Source: Ramlibacter sp. (GTDB lineage: Bacteria; Pseudomonadota; Gammaproteobacteria; Burkholderiales; Burkholderiaceae_C). From it: a DNA stretch of 34,570 nucleotides. This document shows, in pieces, positions 23,205 to 30,821 of the stretch; the stretch's first letter is position 1; each line of letters starts with the position of its first letter. The stretch covers positions 1 through 34,570 of the forward strand of contig NZ_JARXAB010000178.1 of the NCBI RefSeq assembly GCF_029866045.1, in the 5' to 3' direction. The position numbers and the translations under genes were made by a program. Below the pieces are notes generated by a model, which worked only from the letters and a program-made list of their open reading frames with translations, was not told the DNA's origin and searched no databases.

Positions 23205-24644
23205 TCAGTTCAGGCCCCAATAGAGCCCTTTGGAATGCATGTAGACACGCATGCCCTGAAGGCCCTTCTCGGTGCCAATGCCGCTGTCCTTCACGCCGCC
23301 AAAAGGCGTGGTGATCGAGAGCTGCTTGTAGGTGTTGATCCACACGGTGCCTGTCTCCAGGGCACGCGCAACGCGCCAGGCCCGCGAAAAGTCCGAGGTC
23401 CAGATGCCTGAGGCCAGACCGAAGTCGCTGTCGTTTGCCTGCGCAATCAGGTCGGACTCGTCGGCAAAGGGCAGCACCACCGCCACCGGCCCGAAAATTT
23501 CCTCTTGGCAGACGCGGGAGCCGTTAGAGACACCGGCCAGGATCGTGGCGGGGTAGTAGGCACCCCGGCGCAGGGCCGGGTCGGTGGGGATCACGCCGCC
23601 AGTGAGCACCTGCGCACCTTCGCTGCGCCCCAACTCCACATAGCGATGCACATGGTCGCGGTGCTTGAAACTCGCCAGCGGCCCCGTGCGCGTGTCGGCC
23701 TGGTCGGGCTCGCCCATGCGGTAGCCCTCTGCATACTGGCGCAGGCCCTCGAGGAAGCGGTCGTAGATGGCCTGCTGCACGAAGATGCGCGACCCTGCAA
23801 TACAGGACTGCCCGGCACCGGAAAAAATGCCTTCGGCCGTACCGGCGATCGCTTTTTTCAGGTCTGCGTCGGCAAACACGATGTTGGGCGATTTGCCACC
23901 CAGTTCCAAGGCCACGGGCTTGAGCGCCGCGCCGCAGGTCTTGGCGATCAGCCGGCCGGTGGCGGTGCCGCCGGTAAAACTCACCATAGCGATGCCCGGG
24001 TGCTCGATCAGTTGCTGGCCGGTTTCCGCGCCGCCGGTGATGACATTAACCACGCCGGGCGGAAACCCCGCCTCCAGCGCAAGCCGTGCGTAGGCCAGGC
24101 CCATCATCGGGGTGACATCCGAGGGCTTCAAAACCACGGTGTTGCCCGCCGCCAGGATCGGGGCGAGCTTTTGCGCCTCCAGCGTGACCGGCGAGTTCCA
24201 GGGCGTGATTGCAGCGACCACACCCACCGGCTCGTAGAGCGTGACCGTCCAATAGGCGCCCCGGGACGGCGTCACGGGCGACTCAAAGGTCTCGCAGGCG
24301 GCCGCGTAATAGCGGAAGGTCGATGCGGCGCTGGCCACCTGCGCGCGGCACTCCGACAAGGTCTTGCCGTTGTCCTGCATCTGCAAAACCGCCAGCGCTT
24401 CTTGCTGGCGGGTCATGAGCTCGCTCATTCGATAGAGCAGGCTGGCGCGATCGTGCGGCTTCAGGTCTCGCCATGAAGGCGCGGCAAAAGCCTTGCGGGC
24501 CGCAACGACAGCGGCGTTCACATCGGCTGCACTGGCCCCAGCGACCGTCGCAAGGACACTGCCATCCGCCGGATTGATCGAATCAAAGGGCTTGCCGCTG
24601 CCGGTGGACCAGGTGTTGTCGATCAGGAAGGGCAGTGTCTGCAT
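23205..24644 (-). CDS. NAD(P)-dependent aldehyde dehydrogenase
   Basis: A 479-residue aldehyde dehydrogenase, which oxidises an aldehyde to the carboxylic acid. All key residues are present: Asn150 in TPWNSP, Lys173 in VLKPS, Glu247 in LELGGKSPN, and the nucleophile Cys281 in GQSCIAGSR. The C-terminal part holds EEIFGPV. ATG at 24644 is preferred to an in-frame GTG six codons upstream. It sits 49 bases after the ThDP enzyme gene, so it may oxidise the aldehyde that a 2-oxo-acid decarboxylase would release. The substrate cannot be told from sequence; the family covers betaine, succinate-semialdehyde and aromatic aldehydes. Confidence 0.95.
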   Translation of the reverse strand: MQTLPFLIDNTWSTGSGKPFDSINPADGSVLATVAGASAADVNAAVVAARKAFAAPSWRDLKPHDRASLLYRMSELMTRQQEALAVLQMQDNGKTLSECRAQVASAASTFRYYAAACETFESPVTPSRGAYWTVTLYEPVGVVAAITPWNSPVTLEAQKLAPILAAGNTVVLKPSDVTPMMGLAYARLALEAGFPPGVVNVITGGAETGQQLIEHPGIAMVSFTGGTATGRLIAKTCGAALKPVALELGGKSPNIVFADADLKKAIAGTAEGIFSGAGQSCIAGSRIFVQQAIYDRFLEGLRQYAEGYRMGEPDQADTRTGPLASFKHRDHVHRYVELGRSEGAQVLTGGVIPTDPALRRGAYYPATILAGVSNGSRVCQEEIFGPVAVVLPFADESDLIAQANDSDFGLASGIWTSDFSRAWRVARALETGTVWINTYKQLSITTPFGGVKDSGIGTEKGLQGMRVYMHSKGLYWGLN

Positions 24645-24693
24645 GGTGGGAGCCTGGCGCACTTATCGATTCAGCGGTTCGAGGGTTGGCGGC

Positions 24694-26367
24694 TTATTCC
24701 GGCCGGTAGACGACGGGGGCCAGGGTGTTGCGGTCGATGATCACATCGATCACGGCCGGTTTGCCGCTGGCGAAGGCGCGCCCGATGGCGGCCTCGAGGT
24801 CGCCCGGCTGGGTGACCTGCTCGCCATAGGCGCCAAACACCTTCGCCAAGGCGGCGAAGTCGGGGTTCTGGAAGTCGACCGCGAAGAAGCGACCGCCGTA
24901 GCGCTCGTTTTGGAAGGCGCGCTCGTTGCCCAGGCCGTTGTCGTTGAAGATCACATAGACGATCTGGATGTTTTCGCGGACCGCGGTTTCGAGCTCACCG
25001 AAGTTGTACATCGCACCGCCGTCGCCGGACGCACACAGCACCGGCTGGTCGGGGCAAGCCAGCTTGGCGCCCAGCGCCATGGGAAAGGCGCCACCCACAG
25101 AGGCCCAGTCGTCCATGCAGATGAAGGTACCCGGCTGGTAGCTCTTGAAATAGCTGCGGACGTGCTTTCCGCCGTTGCCCGCGTCCACCACGCAGATGCC
25201 ATTTTTGGGCAGCGCCTTGCGGATGGTCTGAGCAACGAACTGCGATTGAATCGGCACCGCCTCGGGCTTGACCTTGGCCGCCAGCTCCACTTCCCAGTCG
25301 GCACGGGCCTGGGCCACGTCGACCCAGGTCTTTTTCAGGCCGGCCTGCTCGGCCCGCTCGTGGAGCCCCGCCACAAAGCTGCGTGTGGAGCCGGTCACGC
25401 CCACCGTCACCGGGAACACAAGGCCAATCTGCCCCGACGCGGAGCTGTGGTGAACCAGCTTGGCGCTCTCGCTCAGGATGCCGTAGCTGAACATCGAGGA
25501 GAACACGTCGATGTGCGCACCAATCGCGACGATGAGGTCGGCCTTGGGCACGATGCGGTTGGCGGCGCCTGAGCCGTTGCGACCCAGCGCGCCGAGCGCC
25601 AGTTCCTGCGTACTGCGAACGGCATCAGGGGTGTATTGCAGTGCGGCCACGGGAATGCCGGTGGCACGGGACAACTCGCCCACTGCGTCGACGAGTCCTT
25701 CTTCGATCACGCCCCGACCGACCAGGAACACCGGGCGCTCGGCCTTTGAAATGAGTGCGGTGATCTGATCGAGCTGGGCGCCGTCGCACACCGGCAACAC
25801 CGTGGTGCGGTAGCTCTCTGGCGTCTGGTCCTCCACCACCACGGACTCATGCAACACGTCACTGGACACATCGATGTGGGCCGGTCCTTTGGGTTCAGTC
25901 AGCGCGATCCGGAAGGCCTTGCGCAGCATCTCCTGCACCTTGTCAGGCGTCTCCACCGTCTTGGCAAACTTGGTGATGGGGCGCATGAAGTTGGCCTGAT
26001 CGATGTCCTGCATCGAGTCACGGTCACGCATGTAGTTTTCCTGGACACCGCAGATGCTAATGACCGGCGCGTAGCCCTTGAGCGCCGCGGCGATTCCAGT
26101 GGAAAGGTTGGTCAGGCCCGGGCCTTCGGTGGCCGTCACAACGGCCGGCGCGAGCTTGATGCGGGCATAGCCGTGGGCCATGAATGCCGCGCCCTGCTCG
26201 CTGCGGGTCAGGATGAAGCGGACCTCCGGCGTCTCCCGCAGCACATCCAAGATGGCCAGGTTCTGCGTGCCCGGAATACCAAAAACATGGTCGATTTTTT
26301 CCCGGAGCAACACATCCACTACTGCCCGCGCGGCTGAGACCTTCGGCTTGTCGGAATTGCTTTTCAC
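24694..26367 (-). CDS. Thiamine-diphosphate enzyme (acetolactate synthase/decarboxylase-like)
   Basis: A 557-residue ThDP-dependent enzyme with the three-domain order of acetolactate synthase, benzoylformate decarboxylase and related enzymes. The cofactor-activating Glu57 is in RSEQGAAFMAHGYAR, the middle domain holds FLVGRGVIEEG and a second nucleotide-fold stretch, and the ThDP/Mg motif runs from GDGG (448) to NDN (475-477). It could decarboxylate a 2-oxo acid to an aldehyde or ligate it to another. No small regulatory subunit gene is near, which argues against valine-pathway IlvB. The start is set at GTG 26367, with AAAGAAG about five bases upstream, because the conserved domain begins about 10 residues later. 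It is the first gene of the seven-gene unit. Confidence 0.88.
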   Translation of the reverse strand: MKSNSDKPKVSAARAVVDVLLREKIDHVFGIPGTQNLAILDVLRETPEVRFILTRSEQGAAFMAHGYARIKLAPAVVTATEGPGLTNLSTGIAAALKGYAPVISICGVQENYMRDRDSMQDIDQANFMRPITKFAKTVETPDKVQEMLRKAFRIALTEPKGPAHIDVSSDVLHESVVVEDQTPESYRTTVLPVCDGAQLDQITALISKAERPVFLVGRGVIEEGLVDAVGELSRATGIPVAALQYTPDAVRSTQELALGALGRNGSGAANRIVPKADLIVAIGAHIDVFSSMFSYGILSESAKLVHHSSASGQIGLVFPVTVGVTGSTRSFVAGLHERAEQAGLKKTWVDVAQARADWEVELAAKVKPEAVPIQSQFVAQTIRKALPKNGICVVDAGNGGKHVRSYFKSYQPGTFICMDDWASVGGAFPMALGAKLACPDQPVLCASGDGGAMYNFGELETAVRENIQIVYVIFNDNGLGNERAFQNERYGGRFFAVDFQNPDFAALAKVFGAYGEQVTQPGDLEAAIGRAFASGKPAVIDVIIDRNTLAPVVYRPE

Positions 26368-26666
26368 GATTACTTCTTTAATTGTGATGTTGATCGCTTG
26401 AATGTCGTTTCGCCCTGCATACGAGGGGCCGAGCGAAACGCGCAAGGTGGCCAGTCATCCTGCTGAAGGTCGACCTATTGGAAGAGCATGCTACGGGAAG
26501 CCTGTCGTTTTAGCCATCTAGAAAAACTCACTCGGGCATTACAAATTTCAATGCTTGTAGCGCCGGCGGGCATGGCCATAAGGGTTTGTCCTGAGGCGCC
26601 CATGAGCCGAATCCGTCGCCTTTGAGGTGTCGGTTAGCATCAGCGCAGATTACAGCTTCGCTGGCC
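26368..26666. promoter_or_regulatory. Divergent promoter region of the ThDP unit and lysR2
   Basis: This 299-base gap has no gene. It holds a LysR-type dyad at 26536-26554 and a second inverted pair GTTTCG (26407) / CGAAAC (26434). It should contain the promoter of the minus-strand unit and that of lysR2. Confidence 0.5.
26536..26554. promoter_or_regulatory. Candidate LysR binding site
   Basis: GCATT-N9-AATGC is a dyad containing T-N11-A (26539 to 26551) in the gap between the divergent LysR and ThDP genes, where LysR-family sites usually lie. The arms are only 5 bp, so position carries much of the weight. Confidence 0.4.
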
Positions 26667-27557
26667 ATGAACCCCGAATTTCCCCCGCTCAACCCCCTGC
26701 GTGTCTTCGAGAGCGTGGCGCGGCACCTGAGCTTCACGGCTGCCGCCAAAGAATTGCACATCACCCAGGGCGCGGTGAGCCACCAGATCAAGACGCTGGA
26801 AACTTGGCTGGGGTTCGAGTTGTTCGACAGGACGAACCGCCGTCTCAAGCTGACCCGAAGCGGCGAGGTCTACGGCGCAGAACTCACCAATGCCTTTGCG
26901 CACATCGTGCAGGCCACCCAGAACCTGCTGGTTTCTGGTGCGCACCAGATCCTCACCGTCCGCGGCTACACCACGCTGTTCGTGCGATGGCTGATCCCTT
27001 ACCTGCCGAAGTTCCAGGCTGACCATCCAGACATACGGGTACGCCTTTTTTCGACCAGCACTGACGGTACTGATTTCCGCCGCGAACAGGCCGACGTGGG
27101 CATCATTTACGGCGAGGGGCCCTGGCCCGGGCTGCACAGCGACCTGCTGTGGACGGACGCGCTGACACCCGTGATGTCGCCCGAGCTGGCGGCGAAGCTG
27201 CCGTCCCCTTGCAGCGTCGAAGACCTGCTGGCCTTGCCGCTGCTGTATTCCAACCGCCGGCCGCAGCACTGGTCTGAGTGGATTGCCAAGGCAGGCGCCA
27301 CGCGCGGACGCAACGCCGGCGACATCTACTGCGAGGACCTCAGCATCGTCTACCAGTACGCAGTCGACGGCCTTGGCATTGCGCTTGGCCAGTTGCCCTA
27401 CGTGGCCAAAGAGCTTGAGAGCGGCGCCCTGGTGGCGCCGCATCCCCTTGTGCTCACGACTTCGCGCGGCTACCACATGGTCTGTCCGACGGAATACGCT
27501 GATGAGCCCAAGGTCGCGCGCTTCCGGGAGTGGCTGCTGGCAAGGGTGCAGCCCTGA
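26667..27557 (+). CDS. LysR-family regulator 2 (GcvA-like)
   Basis: A 296-residue regulator from the ATG at 26667. The DNA-binding domain reads PLNPLRVFESVARHLSF, then TAAAKELHITQGAVSHQIKT as helix-turn-helix and ELFDRTNRRLKLT as wing, the pattern of GcvA-type LysR proteins. The effector domain follows from about residue 90. It is divergent from the seven-gene unit 26367-18001, so it probably controls that unit in response to a pathway intermediate. It also converges on Bug gene 9 with one base between the stops. No ribosome binding site is obvious. Confidence 0.93.
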   Translation: MNPEFPPLNPLRVFESVARHLSFTAAAKELHITQGAVSHQIKTLETWLGFELFDRTNRRLKLTRSGEVYGAELTNAFAHIVQATQNLLVSGAHQILTVRGYTTLFVRWLIPYLPKFQADHPDIRVRLFSTSTDGTDFRREQADVGIIYGEGPWPGLHSDLLWTDALTPVMSPELAAKLPSPCSVEDLLALPLLYSNRRPQHWSEWIAKAGATRGRNAGDIYCEDLSIVYQYAVDGLGIALGQLPYVAKELESGALVAPHPLVLTTSRGYHMVCPTEYADEPKVARFREWLLARVQP

Positions 27558-27558
27558 G

Positions 27559-28578
27559 CTACTGCGCGACGATGCGCTCCTTCTCGATCACCTTTGCCCA
27601 CTTGTCGATTTCGCGGGCCAGCAGCTCCTTGAACTCCGCCGCGCTGCCGGTCTCGGGCAGGACGATCCCCAGGTTCGTGAGGCTGTCGCGCAATCCTTTG
27701 TTTTGCATGGACGTCGCCAGGGCCCGGGTCAACTTTTCCTGAATCGGCCGGGGCGTTGCGGAGGGCACCAGGATGCCGTACCAGGAAGACGAGTCGTAGC
27801 CCGGAACGCCGGTTTCGGCAACGGTGGGCACATTGGGCAAGGCCGGACTGCGCACACGCGTGCTGATCGCCAGCGGCACTAGCGTACCCTGACGCACATG
27901 GGCGACGACCTCGGGGATGGAGCTCACTGCCAGCGGCACTTCGCCCGACAGCACGGCCGCCGTGGCCGGGCCGCCCCCCTTGTAGGGAATGTGGTGCAAA
28001 TTGATGCCCGTCCTGGCGATGAGCAACTCCATCGTCATGTGGTTGATGCTGCCCACACCGCCGGAACCGTAGTCCAGCTTGCCCTTATTCGCGCTGCCGT
28101 ACTCGATGAGGTCCTTCATCGATTTCACCGGCGCCTTCGGATTGGCAATCAGAACCAGCGGGCCGTACCCGATCAGCGCCAGCGGCGAGAGGTCTTTGTT
28201 GATGTCGTAGCGCAGGTCTTTGAACAGCGAAGGCATCGACACCACCGCGTTGGTCAGGTACATCGTGTAGCCGTCGGCCGGCGCCTTGGCCACGTAGGCA
28301 GCGCCAAGATTGCCCGATGCACCCGGCTTGTTGTCAACGATGACATTGGCCTTGAGCTCTTGCGACAGCTGGCGGGCGAGCAGCCGGGCAACGACGTCGG
28401 TCGCACCGCCAGGCGCAAAGCCCGAAATCAGGGTGATGGTGCGGGACGGAAAGGCGCTGGCCGAATCGGGGGCGCTGGCTGGCTCGGCGGCGCGGACCGC
28501 GCTCCCGAACGAAAGCGTAGCCATCGCCAGGATGAAGGTGCCCCGGCGCAGCGATGGCAGGAATGACGGCGAATGCAT
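27559..28578 (-). CDS. Bug-family (TctC-like) periplasmic receptor 9
   Basis: A 339-residue receptor. The N-terminus has SLRRGTFILAMATL, which could act as a Sec or weak Tat signal, ending VRA before A; an Ala/Ser/Pro-rich linker (EPASAPDSASA) follows before the first strand. Loops GFAPGGATDVVAR, NKPGASGNLGAAYVAKAPADG and HIPYKGGGPATAA are present. GAGGAG lies nine bases before the ATG. It follows the second PDC-hydrolase-like gene by 63 bases and forms a two-gene unit with it. The stop is one base from that of lysR2. Confidence 0.93.
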   Translation of the reverse strand: MHSPSFLPSLRRGTFILAMATLSFGSAVRAAEPASAPDSASAFPSRTITLISGFAPGGATDVVARLLARQLSQELKANVIVDNKPGASGNLGAAYVAKAPADGYTMYLTNAVVSMPSLFKDLRYDINKDLSPLALIGYGPLVLIANPKAPVKSMKDLIEYGSANKGKLDYGSGGVGSINHMTMELLIARTGINLHHIPYKGGGPATAAVLSGEVPLAVSSIPEVVAHVRQGTLVPLAISTRVRSPALPNVPTVAETGVPGYDSSSWYGILVPSATPRPIQEKLTRALATSMQNKGLRDSLTNLGIVLPETGSAAEFKELLAREIDKWAKVIEKERIVAQ

Positions 28579-28641
28579 GGTGTCTGTCTCCTCTTGTTGT
28601 TTCTGTTGTCTGCTGGATCCGTCGGCCTGGTGCGGTGCCGA

Positions 28642-29532
28642 TCAGAATCCGTAGAGCCTGGCAGGGTTGTCCACCAGGATACGCTGGCGGGTTGCCGGGT
28701 CGGGTATCCAGTCGGTCAGCAGGTCGCACAAATCGCCGTCGTTTGGCATCGTCCCGCCCACGCCGGTGTGTGGCCAGTCGGTGGCCCACAGCATGCGATC
28801 AGGCGCCGCCAGGACGAGCTTGTGCACGAAGGGCGTGACGTCGCGGTAGGGAAGTGCTTCCTCCGACATACGCATCGGCGCCGAGAGCTTCACCCAGCAG
28901 CGGCCTGAGGCGACCAGGTCGAGCAGCATGCGGAAGTCGGGACCGTCCAGTCCGTCACGCACCGGAACGCCGCCGATGTGGTCGATCACGACATCCACCG
29001 GCAAGGCCTCGATCAAACTGCGCGCGCTGGCAAAGTCTTTGGGATCCACACGCACCTGGAGGTGCCAGCCCAGGGGGGCGATGCGACGGGCCAGTTGGGG
29101 CGCCATGTCGGCAGAGGCGCCATTGCTCACACGTAGGTTCACGCGCAGGCCGCGCACCCCAGCCTCGTGCATGGCGCGAAGCTCGGCGTCGGTGACGCTG
29201 TTGTTCACCACAGCGATGCCGCGCAAGGGAAAGGCCGTCTGTTCGCGCAGGGCATCGACCAGGCGCGAGTTGTCCGTCATGTATCCGCTGGGTTGCACCA
29301 GCACGGCCCGCTCCACGCCCAGCGTGCGGAGCATCTTCAGGTAGTCGGACAGCAGTGCATCCGGTGGGGTGTAGCGACGGTTGGGATCGTAGGGGTACCG
29401 GCTTTCCGGACCGAAGACATGAGCATGCGTGTCACAGCTGCCAGGCGGGAGAGCCAGTCTCGGCTTGCGCGTGTCGGCAACGGGCCCGGCAACTGTTGGA
29501 ATGGGAGCGCCGGGGACGTGATTCAGGCCCAT
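28642..29532 (-). CDS. PDC-hydrolase-like (LigI-type) amidohydrolase 2
   Basis: A 296-residue paralogue of the protein at 20025-20921, with the same motifs: CDTHAHVFGP (His36, His38), RRYTPPDA, VQPSGYMTDN, FPLRGIAVVN, AGVRGLRVNLR, VVIDHIG and TDWPHT (Asp252), then MPNDGDLCDLL and NPARLYGF. Known relatives hydrolyse PDC or isomerise sugar lactones. Differences cluster at residues 82-86 and in the loop VRDGLDG, so the substrates may differ. It is the first gene of a pair with receptor 9. AAAGGAAA about ten bases upstream may be its ribosome binding site. Confidence 0.88.
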   Translation of the reverse strand: MGLNHVPGAPIPTVAGPVADTRKPRLALPPGSCDTHAHVFGPESRYPYDPNRRYTPPDALLSDYLKMLRTLGVERAVLVQPSGYMTDNSRLVDALREQTAFPLRGIAVVNNSVTDAELRAMHEAGVRGLRVNLRVSNGASADMAPQLARRIAPLGWHLQVRVDPKDFASARSLIEALPVDVVIDHIGGVPVRDGLDGPDFRMLLDLVASGRCWVKLSAPMRMSEEALPYRDVTPFVHKLVLAAPDRMLWATDWPHTGVGGTMPNDGDLCDLLTDWIPDPATRQRILVDNPARLYGF

Positions 29533-29692
29533 GAGATTTGACTTTCCTTTGAAGCAGGGGGGATGCCGAGGTGCTGGGCATTCAACTTGAGAAAGTCTAG
29601 GGTGCAGCTAAATCGTGCGTCAAACGAGATATTCTGGGCTGTTCATGATCAAAAGTAATAGCGCATCCCATCGGTCTGGCGGAAAGCATCGT

Positions 29693-30520
29693 TCATGACG
29701 AGCCCTTGTCGCTGGTGGCAGTGACCGAACGGTACACATTGCCGTAGTAGCGCCGGATCTCCTCCAGGTGCTTGGCGTCGGGCGGCGCGTAGGCCAGCCG
29801 CTTGCTCACGAAGTGGCCGTCCATCAGGCGGTTCATACGCACCGCCATCTCGCCCATCTTCACCAGGGCGGTGATGCCATTGAGGATGGGGGTGCCGCGG
29901 CCGGCGTCGTGAACCCCGGCGTCAGCCAGCAGGGCCATGGCCACGCCGCCTGCGGGAATCACCACCTCGGCGCCGTTCTCGACCAGCGGGCTCGCGCACT
30001 GCAGAAAAGCCTCGATGATGCTTTGGCGCGCCTGCGGGTCGGTGAAGCCCTCCTTCAGGTCGAGAAGGCGGTCCATCTTCAGACGCCCCACGCCCGAGAG
30101 ACGGCTGCGCAGGCCGGCGCGGTCGACGTTCTCGACGATGCGGGCGGTGAATTTTTCGTTGAGGGTCACCAGCGAGAAGTTGGCACCCATCATGCTGGCC
30201 ATGTGCATGGCGCTCTCGCACAGACCCAGCACCGGAATGGAGGCGATCTCGCGGCACTCACGCAGGCCAGGGTCAGCAATGTTGCCAATGAGGAAGGCGT
30301 CAAAGCCCTCGTCCTGCGCACGCTGCACGTTATCGAGCACCTCGCCCGTCTCGAGGTACTCGAGGTAGCGGTATTGGTCGGTCATGCCACCAATCTTGGT
30401 GATGCCGTGAATCTCGACGGTGGTGTCGGTATCTTTGACCTTGTCAACGATCCGCCGCAGAACCGGGTGGTATTGCCCCCAGGCCTGCGTGCGGGACATG
30501 CTTTGATACCAGAGCTTCAT
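29693..30520 (-). CDS. Asp/Glu/hydantoin racemase-fold protein 2, catalytic cysteines absent
   Basis: A 275-residue paralogue of the protein at 11585-12397; the ATG at 30520 follows AAGGCAGG closely, and a longer frame upstream has no homology. The fold marks are FLIGNIADPGLRECR (77-90), PVLGLCESAMHMAS (96-109) and GAEVVIPAGGVAMALLADAG (183-202). Asn80 and Gly191 stand where hydantoin racemase has its two cysteines. Cys89 and Cys101 are elsewhere and are not known catalytic positions. It stands alone on the minus strand, divergent from the acyl-CoA-dehydrogenase-like gene. The chemistry is unknown; a lyase or isomerase of a small acid is plausible. Confidence 0.8.
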   Translation of the reverse strand: MKLWYQSMSRTQAWGQYHPVLRRIVDKVKDTDTTVEIHGITKIGGMTDQYRYLEYLETGEVLDNVQRAQDEGFDAFLIGNIADPGLRECREIASIPVLGLCESAMHMASMMGANFSLVTLNEKFTARIVENVDRAGLRSRLSGVGRLKMDRLLDLKEGFTDPQARQSIIEAFLQCASPLVENGAEVVIPAGGVAMALLADAGVHDAGRGTPILNGITALVKMGEMAVRMNRLMDGHFVSKRLAYAPPDAKHLEEIRRYYGNVYRSVTATSDKGSS

Positions 30521-30821
30521 CCTGCCTGCCTTGCGCCATTGGCCAGCGCGAGGGAAGTCCTGCGCCGTGCCTTGATTGACCGCCGAGTCTAGGCCGCGTG
30601 GCTGGCGGGCCAAGCGGGGTTTGCCTAATGGTGTGTTCGTGCAACGCGAATGTGTGCTTCGCCTCGGGCCTAGACGCAACCAAAATGAATACTCAAGTAG
30701 CAAAACTCTTCCTGGAGGGATGCCGCTGGCCGGTTGCGAATCCGCGCCATGACCAGGCCCTGCTAGGATGAAAAACGACCTTTGGCTTCCACGCTCCACC
30801 TCTCACCCTTCGCATACCCCC
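30521..30821. promoter_or_regulatory. Divergent promoter region, racemase-like / acyl-CoA dehydrogenase
   Basis: This 301-base gap has no convincing gene. It holds a 9-bp inverted pair 71 bases apart (GTCTAGGCC at 30587-30595 and GGCCTAGAC at 30667-30675). A stretch of lower G+C at 30676-30710 is the best place for a plus-strand promoter. Confidence 0.4.

Noticed and set aside
21710..23314. A 534-codon open frame on the plus strand
   Set aside because: It runs antisense through Bug gene 8 and the isopropylmalate-dehydrogenase-like gene, both with full motifs. Long antisense frames are common at this G+C, and its translation shows no family pattern.
20941..28615. A shared 13-base string CTGTTGTCTGCTG near both LigI-type modules
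   Set aside because: It lies before one hydrolase gene and after the other, and several such 13-mer matches are expected by chance in this length of DNA.
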